Assembly (NCBI GenBank): GCA_036009105.1
Contig: DASYMJ010000104.1
Span: 1 to 27,903 of the forward strand
Direction of reading: 5' to 3'
Length of the DNA: 27,903 nt
DNA from: JAFAVZ01 sp036009105
GTDB taxonomy: Bacteria > Acidobacteriota > Thermoanaerobaculia > Gp7-AA8
In this document: piece by piece, positions 7,025 to 14,625 of the stretch
Layout of the letters: each line of letters starts with the position of its first letter
Position numbering within the stretch: the stretch's first letter is position 1
Program-made: the position numbers and the translations under genes
Notes under the pieces: generated by a model
The model's input: the letters and a program-made list of their open reading frames with translations, nothing else
Database searches by the model: none
What the model was told of the DNA's origin: nothing

Positions 7025-7711
7025 ATGCAGATCGCAGACGACATTCATCTCTTCATCGGCCGCGCGTACGCTGCCAACTCCCTCGTCCTGTTGAAAGGGC
7101 GGGAAGCGTTGATGATCGAAAGCATGGGGGCGAGGGCGGATGCCGAAGAGCTGAAGCGAACGATTGAAAACGACCTGAACGCGAAGGTGAAGGTCATCGT
7201 CCAGACGCACTACTTCGCCGACCACATGGCAGCGCTGGCGTTGTTCCCGGAGGCGGAGATCCTTGCCCACGCCGGGTATGCAGAAACATGGAAGAGCGAA
7301 AGGTTCCGCTCCGGGGAGGAGGCCAGGCATTTCGTCGAGCCGACCATGCTCATTCACGATCGGCTGACGGTGAGATGGGGAAAGCACGTGCTCGACGTCT
7401 TTCACAATCCCGGACACACGCCCAGCACCCTGAACGTCGACATCCCCAGCGCCGACCTGCTGCATGTCGCCGACACGGTGGTCGGCAACATCGTGTACCT
7501 CGCCTACTCCAACCCGGCAAGGATGGCCGAGGCGCTGGAGAGGCTGAAGTCGAGACGGCGGGGGCGCATCCTGGCCAGCCATGGAGGGGTCGTCGATGCG
7601 ATGGCGATCGAGCATGCGGCGGCCTACCTGAGGAACATCAGGGGTGCACACCAGCTGAACGACTTCGAGCAGATCTTCCACCAGCGGAACCTCGAGCAGC
7701 TCGCATCGTGA
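7025..7711 (+). CDS. MBL-fold metallo-hydrolase with an altered metal motif
   Basis: This 228-residue cytoplasmic MBL-fold protein begins MQIADDIHLFIGRAYAANSLVLL. The first metal motif is THYFADH: H62, D66 and H67 are present, but the second His of HxHxDH is Phe64. The other ligands are in place: H131 (HNPGHTPS), D150 (HVADTVV) and H186 (ASHGG). The enzyme may thus bind only one metal well or have changed activity. In-frame starts exist upstream (6965, 6983, 7019), but these would run through the ATTCAT operator-like cluster. 7019 or 7025 gives the expected family N-terminus. Its stop overlaps the LysR start (TGATG), showing an operon with translational coupling. The substrate is unknown; thioesterase-, glyoxalase- or sulfur-dioxygenase-like activity would all be possible. 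Confidence 0.75.
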   Translation: MQIADDIHLFIGRAYAANSLVLLKGREALMIESMGARADAEELKRTIENDLNAKVKVIVQTHYFADHMAALALFPEAEILAHAGYAETWKSERFRSGEEARHFVEPTMLIHDRLTVRWGKHVLDVFHNPGHTPSTLNVDIPSADLLHVADTVVGNIVYLAYSNPARMAEALERLKSRRRGRILASHGGVVDAMAIEHAAAYLRNIRGAHQLNDFEQIFHQRNLEQLAS

Positions 7712-8637
7712 TGACCCTGGAGATCCGGCATCTGCTGCTCGTCGCGGCGGTCTCCGAGGAAGGGACGCTGACCAAGGCCAGCACGCGGTTGCATCTGACC
7801 CAATCGGCGCTCAGCCATCAGCTGCTCGACCTCGAAGAGCGCCTCGGCACGAAGCTGTTCCACCGCGTCAGCAAGCGCATGATCCTCACCGCGGCCGGCG
7901 ACCGCATCCTCGCCTCGGCCAAGCGAGTGCTGGAGGATCTGCGTCACGCGGAAGAAGAGGTGCGCCTCCTCGTGGAGGAAAAGCGCGGGCTGCTGCGCAT
8001 CACCACCGAGTGCTACACCTGCTACCACTGGCTCCCCGCCCTCCTGGCCCGCTTCCGCAAAAAACATCCCGGCGTCGACGTGCGCATCGACGTCGCCTCG
8101 ACGAAACGGCCTGCCGAGGCGCTGGCCGAGGGGAGCATCGATCTGGCGCTGGTCAGCTCGGAGATGGATGACAGGCGGCTGCGCATCACGCCGCTGTTCG
8201 ATGACGAGCTGCTCGTCATCATGGCGCCCGATCATCCGCTCGCCGATCGGGAAGCGATCACGGCGAAGGAGCTCGCCGCCGAGACGCTGCTGACGTATGG
8301 TCCCCTCGACGACAGCACCGCGTACCTGCGCGTGCTGCGGCCGGCGGGCTTCGAGCCGAAGGAATGGATGCCGGTGCCGCTCACGGAAGCGATGGTCGAG
8401 CTCGCGCGCGGCGGCATCGGCGTGGCGGTGCTCGCGCGCTGGTCGGTGTGGCCGCAGCTGGAATCGGGCGCGATAGTGGGCGTGCCGCTCACCCGCCGCG
8501 GGCTGCATCGGCAGTGGAAGGCGGCCGTGTTGCGCGCCGCGCAGACGCCGGATTACATGGAGGAGTTCATCGGGATGCTCGCCGCGCAGCCGGCCAGGCA
8601 GCGGAACATCCCGCTGCACGTGCCGAAGCGCGCCTGA
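7711..8637 (+). CDS. LysR-family transcriptional regulator, MetR-like
   Basis: This 308-residue protein has an N-terminal winged HTH (about 1-62: TKASTRLHLTQSALSHQLLDLEERLGTKLFHR). A linker helix and a substrate-binding-type effector domain (about 90-295) follow. The segment TECYTCYHWLPALLARF resembles MetR, the homocysteine-responsive activator of methionine genes, more than generic LysR proteins. Its start codon overlaps the stop of the MBL-fold gene by one base, so both are translated together. LysR proteins usually bind next to the gene they control, and the ATTCAT cluster at 6948-7023 is a good candidate. The inference is autoregulation of this two-gene operon, possibly linked to sulfur metabolism. 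It ends 54 nt before the convergent kinase gene, with a bidirectional hairpin between. Confidence 0.88.
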   Translation: MTLEIRHLLLVAAVSEEGTLTKASTRLHLTQSALSHQLLDLEERLGTKLFHRVSKRMILTAAGDRILASAKRVLEDLRHAEEEVRLLVEEKRGLLRITTECYTCYHWLPALLARFRKKHPGVDVRIDVASTKRPAEALAEGSIDLALVSSEMDDRRLRITPLFDDELLVIMAPDHPLADREAITAKELAAETLLTYGPLDDSTAYLRVLRPAGFEPKEWMPVPLTEAMVELARGGIGVAVLARWSVWPQLESGAIVGVPLTRRGLHRQWKAAVLRAAQTPDYMEEFIGMLAAQPARQRNIPLHVPKRA

Positions 8638-8663
8638 GGCTCCTTACCCGCCGCTCTGCGGCA

Positions 8664-8689
8664 CCCTCTCCCCGCAAGCGGGGCGAGGG
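8664..8689. terminator. Bidirectional hairpin between convergent genes
   Basis: CCCTC-T-CCCCGC (8664-8675) and GCGGGG-C-GAGGG (8678-8689) pair over 12 positions with one mismatch and an AA loop. It sits between the LysR stop (8637) and the kinase stop (8692) and can end transcription from both sides. Only short T/A tracts flank it. Similar CCCTCTCCCCGC palindromes occur as dispersed repeats in other genomes. Confidence 0.6.
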
Positions 8690-8691
8690 AT

Positions 8692-11451
8692 CTATTGCAT
8701 CGCGGCGACGAACTCCGCGACCGAGGGCCACCGCTGCGCGGCCTCTTTCGAGAGCGCGCGGTGGATGGCGTCCGCGATGTGCGCCGGCGCGTCGGTGAGC
8801 GGCTCGGGATCGACCTCGGTCTGGCTCTTCACCACGGCCGCGAGATCGGTGCACATCGCGAACGGATGCATGCCCGTGAGCAGCTCGTACGCAATCAGCG
8901 CGAGGCTGTACTGATCCGAGCGCGCATCGGCCTCGCCGCCGCGGAGCAGCTCCGGCGCGATGTACATCAGCGTGCCCACGATGCCCACGCTCTGGCCCGA
9001 CTGCACCAGCGTCGCCTCGTCATCGCCGATCGGGCCGGACATCTTGGCCAGGCCGAAGTCGAGCACGCGCGGGGTGAGCGTCCCGCGGTCGCGGTCGGGG
9101 ACGATCATGATGTTCTCCGGCTTGAGGTCGCGGTGGACGATGCCGGAGCGATGCGCGGTATCGACTGCATCGGCAACCGGGCGAAGGATGTCGAGCATCG
9201 CGTCCGGCGCGAGCGCGCCGCCGTTGATCGTCTTCCGCAGCGTCTGCCCCTCCAGGTACTCCATCACCAGATAGGCGTGATGGCTCGACGGCAGGACGCC
9301 GAAGTCGTGAATGGTGACGATGGACGGATGGCGCAGGCGGGCCACGATGCGCGCCTCGCGCTCGAACCTGCCCCGCATCGACGAGCTGCCGACCAGATGG
9401 CCGAGCAATACCTTGATCGCCACCGGCCGGTTGAGCCGCTTCTGCGTCGCCATGTAGACCGAGCCCATGCCGCCCCGCCCGAGAATGCGCGTCACGACGT
9501 ACTTTTCCTCGATGGTGCGCGGCACGCCGTCCTCGCGAACCAGCGGCTGCTCATCGACGTCGCAGAACTTGTGCTCGGAGGAGAAGCAGCGGCCGCAGAC
9601 GGTGCAGCTGCGCAGCTCATCGAGCAGCGGCGGCGGCGTGCGGTTCGCCTGCGAGGCCCACACATAGGACGGCGAGGCTTTGAGCCGCGAGTAGTCGAAG
9701 GTCATCGCCAATTGCGCGGCCAGCGTCCGCAGCAAGTCGCGATCCTCCCGGCTGTAAGGCTCCTCGGACATCCGCTCGCCGAGGAGCATCAGGCCGCCGA
9801 GGTTGCCCTCGATCACCAGCGGGACGAGCAGGTACGCGCCGGCGGCGCGCAGCCACTCGCGCTCCGGCTGCGGGAGGCGGCGGACCAGGATGCGCGAGTG
9901 GCGCGAGTAGAGGTCGAGCGGCTCGTCGTCCGTGGCGAGGAGCGTTGCCAGCGCGGCGTTCGCGGGGAGCGGCGGAGGCGATGTGGAGGCGTCGCCGCGG
10001 GAGAGCTCGCGGCGGAACTCCTGCGCCTCTTCGTTGCGCTGCCAGAGCGAGATGTGTTTCGGATGGAGCGCCTTTTCGATCTCGTCCGAGGCCACGCGCG
10101 AGAGGCCGAACAGATCGGAGCCGTCGCGCACCATGGAGACCACGTGGAGCAGCAGCTGGCGCGCGTCGTACTGCTCGCGGAAGAAACGGCGGTCGAGCGC
10201 TTCGAGCAGGCGCCGCCGATAGCGCGCCACGAGGACCAGCGGCAGGATGACCAGGATGTAGATGGCCGGCGTGCCGGTGAGCAGCGTCTCGAGGGAGCTG
10301 TTGCGGTGCGACCAGAGGAACGCGGCGAGGCCAACCACCGGCAACGACATCAGGACGAAGAGCGTGCCGCGCGCGAACGCGTACTGGATCGAGCGCCGGA
10401 CCAGGACGCGGATGTTGTACATGCGGTGGCGCACCACGGCGAACGCGTAGATGCCGGAGCCGGCCACCACCCCGATCTTGTTCAGGATGCTGCCGGCGCG
10501 GGCCCACATCGGTCCCAGCTCGAGCCGGCCGATGATCACCGAGACGACGAAGCCGAGGACGCCGGGCAGGAGGGCGAGGAAGATGACGCCCACCCGGCGC
10601 TTCGGGTTCGGCTCATGGATGCGGAAGAAACGGACGGCAAGCACGATCAGCGCCGCGATCAGGATGAGCGGCCCGAGGCTGTCGTAGATGTCGCTCGTAA
10701 TGGAGCGGCCGCTGTCCAACCGGTGTAGACCGCCCAGGAAGATCTCCACGAAGATCGGCAGCGCGACGAGATACGGCACGATGTGCCACAGCGGCTTGAC
10801 GCGCCGGCCGCTCTCGCTGGGAAAGACGATGGCGAAGCGGAAGCAGGCGGCGAAGAAGATGGCCACGAACCAGGCGTCGATGGCGTAGACGGCGATGCGC
10901 GCGGCGGGCGGGAGGTGGGACAGGATGGCGCCCATGCCTGCGATGTCGCCGAGGAAGTTGCCGCCGGCCCAGGCGACCAGGGTAATGGCGGAGAGGCGCG
11001 CGTCCTGGTTGTTCGGCCGCATGAGGAGCAGCGCCGCGCCGAGGAAGAGCATCCAGAGGTTGAGCGGGAAGTTGAGGTAGCTCTCGATGGCGGACAGCGC
11101 GGAGGCGCCGCCGGCGCGCAGGGCTTCGCGCCGGGAGCGCTCGAAGGGAAGAGCTTCGACGGTGAAGGTCCCCCGCTCGGTGACGACCGGCACCTGCTCG
11201 CCGCTCTCCGCGAAGTAGAGAGGGTTGACACCGCGCGCGATTTTCATCCCGCGGATGGAGAGCACCTTGTCGCCTTCGCGGAGCCCGGCACGGTCGGCCG
11301 TGCCGCCCGCGGTGACGGCGGAGACGCGCCCGGTCTGGCGCGAGTAGTCGAACTGCAGCGTCGGCCGCCGGATCACGCTCGCGAAGACGAGGATGATCAG
11401 CGCCGCCGCGGCGGCCACCTGCAGCCAGGACAGAAAGACGATACGTTTCAC
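8692..11451 (-). CDS. Membrane sensor Ser/Thr protein kinase (PDZ, multi-TM, GAF, zinc ribbon, kinase)
   Basis: This is a 919-residue Hanks-type kinase with its catalytic domain at the C-terminus. The order is: TM helix 6-26; PDZ domain (about 30-105, GGTADRAGLREGDKVLSIRG); about seven further TM segments between 125 and 420; a GAF-like sensor region (about 435-590, ending YSREDRDLLRTLAAQLAM); a Cys4 zinc ribbon (C616, C619, C622, C630); and the kinase from 651. Kinase motifs are intact: GRGGMGSVY, K680 in VAIKV, HRDLKPEN with D775, DFG at 798-800, and GTLMYIAPE. It should phosphorylate Ser/Thr of partner proteins in response to a membrane, periplasmic or GAF-bound signal. The start is GTG with TACCAT 14 nt upstream. 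The neighbouring convergent LysR gene is probably unrelated. The long antisense frame here is a GC artefact. Confidence 0.92.
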   Translation of the reverse strand: MKRIVFLSWLQVAAAAALIILVFASVIRRPTLQFDYSRQTGRVSAVTAGGTADRAGLREGDKVLSIRGMKIARGVNPLYFAESGEQVPVVTERGTFTVEALPFERSRREALRAGGASALSAIESYLNFPLNLWMLFLGAALLLMRPNNQDARLSAITLVAWAGGNFLGDIAGMGAILSHLPPAARIAVYAIDAWFVAIFFAACFRFAIVFPSESGRRVKPLWHIVPYLVALPIFVEIFLGGLHRLDSGRSITSDIYDSLGPLILIAALIVLAVRFFRIHEPNPKRRVGVIFLALLPGVLGFVVSVIIGRLELGPMWARAGSILNKIGVVAGSGIYAFAVVRHRMYNIRVLVRRSIQYAFARGTLFVLMSLPVVGLAAFLWSHRNSSLETLLTGTPAIYILVILPLVLVARYRRRLLEALDRRFFREQYDARQLLLHVVSMVRDGSDLFGLSRVASDEIEKALHPKHISLWQRNEEAQEFRRELSRGDASTSPPPLPANAALATLLATDDEPLDLYSRHSRILVRRLPQPEREWLRAAGAYLLVPLVIEGNLGGLMLLGERMSEEPYSREDRDLLRTLAAQLAMTFDYSRLKASPSYVWASQANRTPPPLLDELRSCTVCGRCFSSEHKFCDVDEQPLVREDGVPRTIEEKYVVTRILGRGGMGSVYMATQKRLNRPVAIKVLLGHLVGSSSMRGRFEREARIVARLRHPSIVTIHDFGVLPSSHHAYLVMEYLEGQTLRKTINGGALAPDAMLDILRPVADAVDTAHRSGIVHRDLKPENIMIVPDRDRGTLTPRVLDFGLAKMSGPIGDDEATLVQSGQSVGIVGTLMYIAPELLRGGEADARSDQYSLALIAYELLTGMHPFAMCTDLAAVVKSQTEVDPEPLTDAPAHIADAIHRALSKEAAQRWPSVAEFVAAMQ

Positions 11452-11480
11452 GGGGTGATGGGGGGATGGTAGCGCATACC

Positions 11481-11578
11481 TGTCATCCTGAGCCGCACAG
11501 GCGGCGAACGATCCGTACCGATCTCGCGCCGCGCACGAAGGTGTGGATCCTTCGTCCTCTGCGGGACTCAGGATGACA
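11481..11578. repeat. 98-bp MITE-like element with 12-bp perfect terminal inverted repeats
   Basis: TGTCATCCTGAG (11481-11492) and CTCAGGATGACA (11567-11578) are perfect inverted ends. An internal hairpin pairs ACGAAGG (11535-11541) with CCTTCGT (11549-11555). From memory, repeats with TGTCATCCTGAG ends followed by GGATCCTTCG-type cores are dispersed in acidobacterial and some other genomes. It lies in the space between the divergent kinase and GNAT genes, and its right end touches the GNAT -10 element. Confidence 0.65.
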
Positions 11579-11579
11579 C

Positions 11580-11585
11580 TAAGAT
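11580..11585 (+). promoter_or_regulatory. -10 element TAAGAT, leaderless start of the GNAT gene
   Basis: TAAGAT ends 6 nt before the ATG at 11592 and begins one base after the end of the MITE-like repeat. No Shine-Dalgarno fits between them, so the mRNA would start at or near the start codon. Confidence 0.4.
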
Positions 11586-11591
11586 TGCCCC

Positions 11592-12080
11592 ATGCGCATC
11601 CGCCCCGCCTCCCCTGCCGACGTCGCTCTGATTCTGCGCTTCATCCGCGAGCTGGCGCGGTACGAGCGGCTGGAGCATCTCGTCGTGGCGACCGAGGAGA
11701 CGGTCCGGGAGACGCTGTTCGGGGAGCGGCCGTACGCGGAGGTCATCATCGCGGAGGCGGACGGCCAGCCGGTCGGCTTCGCCCTCTTCTTCCACAACTA
11801 CTCCACCTTCCTGGGACAGCCGGGCATTTACCTGGAAGACCTCTTCGTCGTGCCGGAGGGGCGGGGGCGCGGGTATGGGAAAGCGCTGCTGGCGGAGCTG
11901 GCGCGGATCGCGATGGCGCGCAATTGCGGGCGGGTCGAGTGGGCGGTGCTCAACTGGAACAGGCCGGCCATCGACTTCTACCAATCCCTCGGAGCGAAGG
12001 CGCAGAGCGAGTGGCAGGTGTACCGCGTGACGGGCGAGGCGCTGGAGAAACTGGCCGCCGTCACTGCGCCCGGCTCATGA
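11592..12080 (+). CDS. GNAT-family N-acetyltransferase, diamine (SSAT)-like
   Basis: This 162-residue acetyl-CoA-dependent acetyltransferase closely resembles the spermidine/spermine (diamine) acetyltransferase branch. The fold covers residues 2-155. The diagnostic stretch FHNYSTFLGQPGIYLEDLFV is followed by the acetyl-CoA loop PEGRGRGYGKALL and then CGRVEWAVLNWNRPAIDFYQSLGA. The Tyr of DFYQSLGA is the usual general acid of the family. Likely substrates are polyamines or a related small amine such as thialysine; which one cannot be told. The start at 11592 is supported by TAAGAT just upstream. Its 3' end overlaps the convergent beta-lactamase-like gene by 20 bp. Confidence 0.88.
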   Translation: MRIRPASPADVALILRFIRELARYERLEHLVVATEETVRETLFGERPYAEVIIAEADGQPVGFALFFHNYSTFLGQPGIYLEDLFVVPEGRGRGYGKALLAELARIAMARNCGRVEWAVLNWNRPAIDFYQSLGAKAQSEWQVYRVTGEALEKLAAVTAPGS

Positions 12081-13053
12081 TCTCTTTCCCCAGCGCGAGC
12101 GACTCGGTGACCACCGTGCCGATCACGTCGAAGCCGTTGTCGCCGTTCGTGAAGACGATCAGCCCCTGCTTCGACTTCGGCAGCAGGATGATCAGCGTCT
12201 TGACGCCCTCGTCCGAGCCGCTGTGGATCAGCGCGTACTCGCCATTCGAGAAGTCGCGATGCACCTCCCACCCCAGGCCCATCGAGGGCTGCGGCTTCAC
12301 CATGTCCTCGAAAACCGCCGGCGGGAGGGCCGTGCCGGAGACGATCCAGGCGCCGAAGCAGCCGTAGTCCTCCACCGTCGTCAGCAGGTTGTCCGCGGCG
12401 TTGGCCTTCGTCGTCCGGTAGTCGGTGTAGGCGTTGCGCCCTTCCTTGTCATGCCAGCGGGCGAAGCGCGACTCGTCCGTGCGCGCGTCCCAGAAGTGCT
12501 GTGTATCGCGCATGCCGAGCGGCTCGAAGATGTACGCCTTCGACAGCTCCGGCAGCGTCTTGCCGAATTTCTTCTCCAGCGCCTTGCGCAGATACTCGAA
12601 ACCCTCGCCCGAGTAGCCGAACTTGGTGCCGGGATCGGCATGGAAGCTCAGCTTCTTCGAGGCGTCGTTCCAGCGCCAGTTCGGGAAGCCGGTGGTGTGG
12701 CTGAGCACATGCCGGGTGGTGAGCAGTTTCGCGCGCGGGTCGGCGGCGAGGTCCGGATCGATCCAGTACCTGGCCAGCGGCTGGTCGAGCTGCCACTTCC
12801 CCTCGGCGACGAGCTTCAGCGTGAGCATGGTCACGACCGGCTTGGTGAGCGAGGCGACGTTCCAGATCGTGTCGTAAGGAGCGGGCACGCCTTTCTGCAG
12901 CTCGCCGTAGACGCGCACCTCGCGCAGCTTGCCGTCGCGGATGATGCCGATGCCGACCGCCGGCACCTTCGTCTCGGCGAGCCGGGCGTCGATCTGCCCG
13001 TGCGCGCGCAGAGCGATGAGGATGATGAGAAGGAGGAGGAGTCGCTTGCCCAC
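12061..13053 (-). CDS. Secreted serine hydrolase of the beta-lactamase / penicillin-binding family
   Basis: This 330-residue protein has an N-terminal signal peptide (MGKRLLLLLIILIALRAHGQ). The class C beta-lactamase/DD-peptidase fold shows all three active-site elements: SLTK (S68, K71), Tyr-Ser-Gly in FGYSGEGFEYL, and HSG in IHSGSDEG. It is likely an exported peptidase, esterase or beta-lactamase acting on cell-wall or D-amino-acid compounds. True beta-lactam resistance cannot be inferred. The frame extends back through tRNA-Val, but that cannot be coding. The GTG at 13053 immediately precedes the signal peptide and is chosen. The 3' end overlaps the GNAT gene tail-to-tail by 20 bp. Confidence 0.85.
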   Translation of the reverse strand: MGKRLLLLLIILIALRAHGQIDARLAETKVPAVGIGIIRDGKLREVRVYGELQKGVPAPYDTIWNVASLTKPVVTMLTLKLVAEGKWQLDQPLARYWIDPDLAADPRAKLLTTRHVLSHTTGFPNWRWNDASKKLSFHADPGTKFGYSGEGFEYLRKALEKKFGKTLPELSKAYIFEPLGMRDTQHFWDARTDESRFARWHDKEGRNAYTDYRTTKANAADNLLTTVEDYGCFGAWIVSGTALPPAVFEDMVKPQPSMGLGWEVHRDFSNGEYALIHSGSDEGVKTLIILLPKSKQGLIVFTNGDNGFDVIGTVVTESLALGKEIMSRAQ

Positions 13054-13147
13054 GGAGGTGGAGTACGCAGGGAGGGGTGGCGCAGTTGCAAAACGCCGAG
13101 GTTCGCCGAGGCTTCGGCCAATCAGCGCACCGGGCCGTGCCCGGCGG

Positions 13148-13223
13148 TGGTGGCCCCGGAGGGATTCGAACCCCCGACTTGCTGCGTGTAAAGCAGCCAC
13201 TCTAACCGCTGAGTTACAGGGCC
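13148..13223 (-). tRNA. tRNA-Val(TAC)
   Basis: On the minus strand a full cloverleaf can be drawn. The acceptor stem is GGCCCTG/CGGGGCC with one G-T pair. The D arm has CTCAGCGGTTAGAG, the anticodon stem GCTGC/GCAGC encloses the loop TTTACAC (anticodon TAC, Val), and the T arm contains GGGTTCGAATCCC. Discriminator A (13151) is followed by a genome-encoded CCA (13148-13150). TAGGAT (13238-13233) about 9 nt upstream is a plausible -10. Confidence 0.95.
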
Positions 13224-13267
13224 GTGATCCGCATCCTAACATCTCGCGGTACACTCCCCTCCCTTCC

Positions 13268-13651
13268 ATGCTCGGCCTCAGACGCAAGTCCCGAATCCTT
13301 CTGCTCGATGACGACGCCGCGATCCAGCGGCTCGTGGCGCTGCTCCTCAAGCGCGCCGGCCACCGCGTCGATGTGGTCAGCAAAGGCAACGACGCCATCC
13401 GCTCCATCGAGTCGAACACCTACGACGCGCTGCTGCTCGACCTCATGATGCCCACCGAGGGCGGCATGACCGTGCTGCGCCACCTGCGGGAGAAGAGTCC
13501 CGGCCTGATGAAGAAAGTCATCCTCCTCACCGCGACGCCGGCCGCGGTGCTCAGCGCGGTGCGCAAGGAGGTGGCGGCCATCGTCCACAAGCCGTTCGAG
13601 CCCGAGGAACTGCTCGACGCCATCGACCGCCTCGGCGGCGAGGAAGCCTGA
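13268..13651 (+). CDS. Stand-alone receiver-domain response regulator
   Basis: This 127-residue single CheY-like receiver has no output domain. The acidic pocket is D14-D15-D16, the phosphoacceptor is D58 (LLLDLMMP), the switch Thr is T88 (LLTAT), and the conserved Lys is K108 (VHKPF). It should be phosphorylatable and act through protein contacts or a phosphorelay. TACACT (13250-13255) lies 12 nt before ATG 13268. The open frame continues upstream through the tRNA and is not coding there. The stop overlaps the ACT-domain gene start (TGATG), so the two are an operon. The LytS/LytTR pair and a second receiver nearby suggest a local signalling module. Confidence 0.88.
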   Translation: MLGLRRKSRILLLDDDAAIQRLVALLLKRAGHRVDVVSKGNDAIRSIESNTYDALLLDLMMPTEGGMTVLRHLREKSPGLMKKVILLTATPAAVLSAVRKEVAAIVHKPFEPEELLDAIDRLGGEEA

Positions 13652-14025
13652 TGCGGCTCCGGCACATCGCCGGCCGCTACGCCGTCTGCCGCCTCCATCC
13701 TCAGGATGCGATCCCGCCGTGGGCCGACGGCGAAGGCTTCGTCTCCATCAGCCGTACCGCCGAGGAGCTCTCCATCATTTGTGATGAGGGGCGCGTGCCG
13801 GATGGCGTGCAGGCGGAGCGCTCATGGCGCTGCCTCGCCGCCGAAGGGCCGATCGCGTTCTCGGTGACCGGCGTGGCGGCATCGCTGACCGGCGCGCTCG
13901 CCGCGCACGGCATCAACGTTTTCCTCGTCGCGACGTACGACACCGACTATCTGCTGGTGAAGGAAGAGACGCTGCCGCGCGCGCTCGACGCGCTGCGCGA
14001 AGCCGGTCACCCCGCCGGCGGCTGA
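13651..14025 (+). CDS. ACT-domain protein (CASTOR/ACT_7-type)
   Basis: This 124-residue protein is made of ACT-like folds. Residues 8-60 (YAVCRLHPQDAIPPW, GFVSISRTAEELSIICDE) and 62-115 (FSVTGVAASLTGALAAHGINVFLVATYDTDYLLVKEETLPRALDAL) match the bacterial ACT-domain proteins related to arginine/leucine-sensing CASTOR folds. Such proteins bind amino acids. No catalytic domain is attached, so it would act as a small sensor. It is translationally coupled to the receiver gene upstream (one-base overlap), which hints at amino-acid input to that signalling pathway. Its end overlaps the convergent second receiver gene by 19 bp. Confidence 0.78.
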   Translation: MRLRHIAGRYAVCRLHPQDAIPPWADGEGFVSISRTAEELSIICDEGRVPDGVQAERSWRCLAAEGPIAFSVTGVAASLTGALAAHGINVFLVATYDTDYLLVKEETLPRALDALREAGHPAGG

Positions 14026-14447
14026 TCCGCCTTCACGGCCTTCTTCTTCGGCCTGGGCAGGATCGCTTCGCGCCGCTCGGCGATGCGCACGCAGCTCTCG
14101 ATCATGTCCGCCAATTGCACGGTGTTGATCGGCTTGCGGATGGCGATCTGCACCAGATCTCCGTCGAGATCGGGCATCGGGCCGCGGCCGACCAGCGCGA
14201 GAACGATCGGCCACTCCTCCTGCGGCCGGGTGCGGAGGCGCTCCAGCAACTGGAAACCATCTACCCTGGGGAGACCAAGATCCAGCACGATGACGGCGTA
14301 GCGCCGCTCTTCGAGCTTCTCGGCCGCCGCCTGGCCGTCCCCCACCGTGTCGCTGTAGACATCCGCATCGAGAAGCCGGGTGTAGAGTTGGCGCCGCAAC
14401 TCGGAGTCGGCATCGGCGATCAGTACCCGTTGCTCGAGAGTGGCCAT
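14007..14447 (-). CDS. Second stand-alone receiver-domain protein, partly degenerate
   Basis: This is a 146-residue CheY-like receiver. D12 and D14 form the acidic site, D56 (IVLDLGLP) is the phosphoacceptor and K105 (IRKPI) is kept. The switch Thr/Ser is missing (PIVLALVG), so phosphorylation-driven switching may be weakened. A Lys-rich tail (PRPKKKAVKADQ) follows the receiver. The ATG at 14450 is an equally possible start. It lies 178 nt downstream of the LytTR regulator on the same strand, and the gap 14448-14625 shows no further gene. It may be read with the LytS/LytTR genes. Tail overlap with the ACT gene is 19 bp. Confidence 0.8.
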   Translation of the reverse strand: MATLEQRVLIADADSELRRQLYTRLLDADVYSDTVGDGQAAAEKLEERRYAVIVLDLGLPRVDGFQLLERLRTRPQEEWPIVLALVGRGPMPDLDGDLVQIAIRKPINTVQLADMIESCVRIAERREAILPRPKKKAVKADQPPAG

Positions 14448-14625
14448 CATCGGCTGTGTCGGTCGTCAAGCCAGTACAAATCTGCTGCCAACAAGGCGTG
14501 AAGAGCCGCTTTTGGGACGGCCAGCCGGCCGGCGCCGGGGCGAACGGCGGCTGGATGGGGCGGCCATTTGCTCGCCGAGGCTGGCCGGGGGCGGGCCAAC
14601 TGACTCCGGCCGGCCGTCCGGCCCA

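Noticed and set aside
8695..10728. A 677-codon open frame on the plus strand opposite the kinase gene
   Set aside because: It is the GC-rich antisense shadow of the kinase: Arg/Ala/His-rich low-complexity sequence without any domain. The minus strand has all kinase motifs in order.
13054..13419. Extension of the beta-lactamase-like frame upstream through tRNA-Val
   Set aside because: It would read through a complete tRNA gene, and the signal peptide begins at the GTG at 13053.
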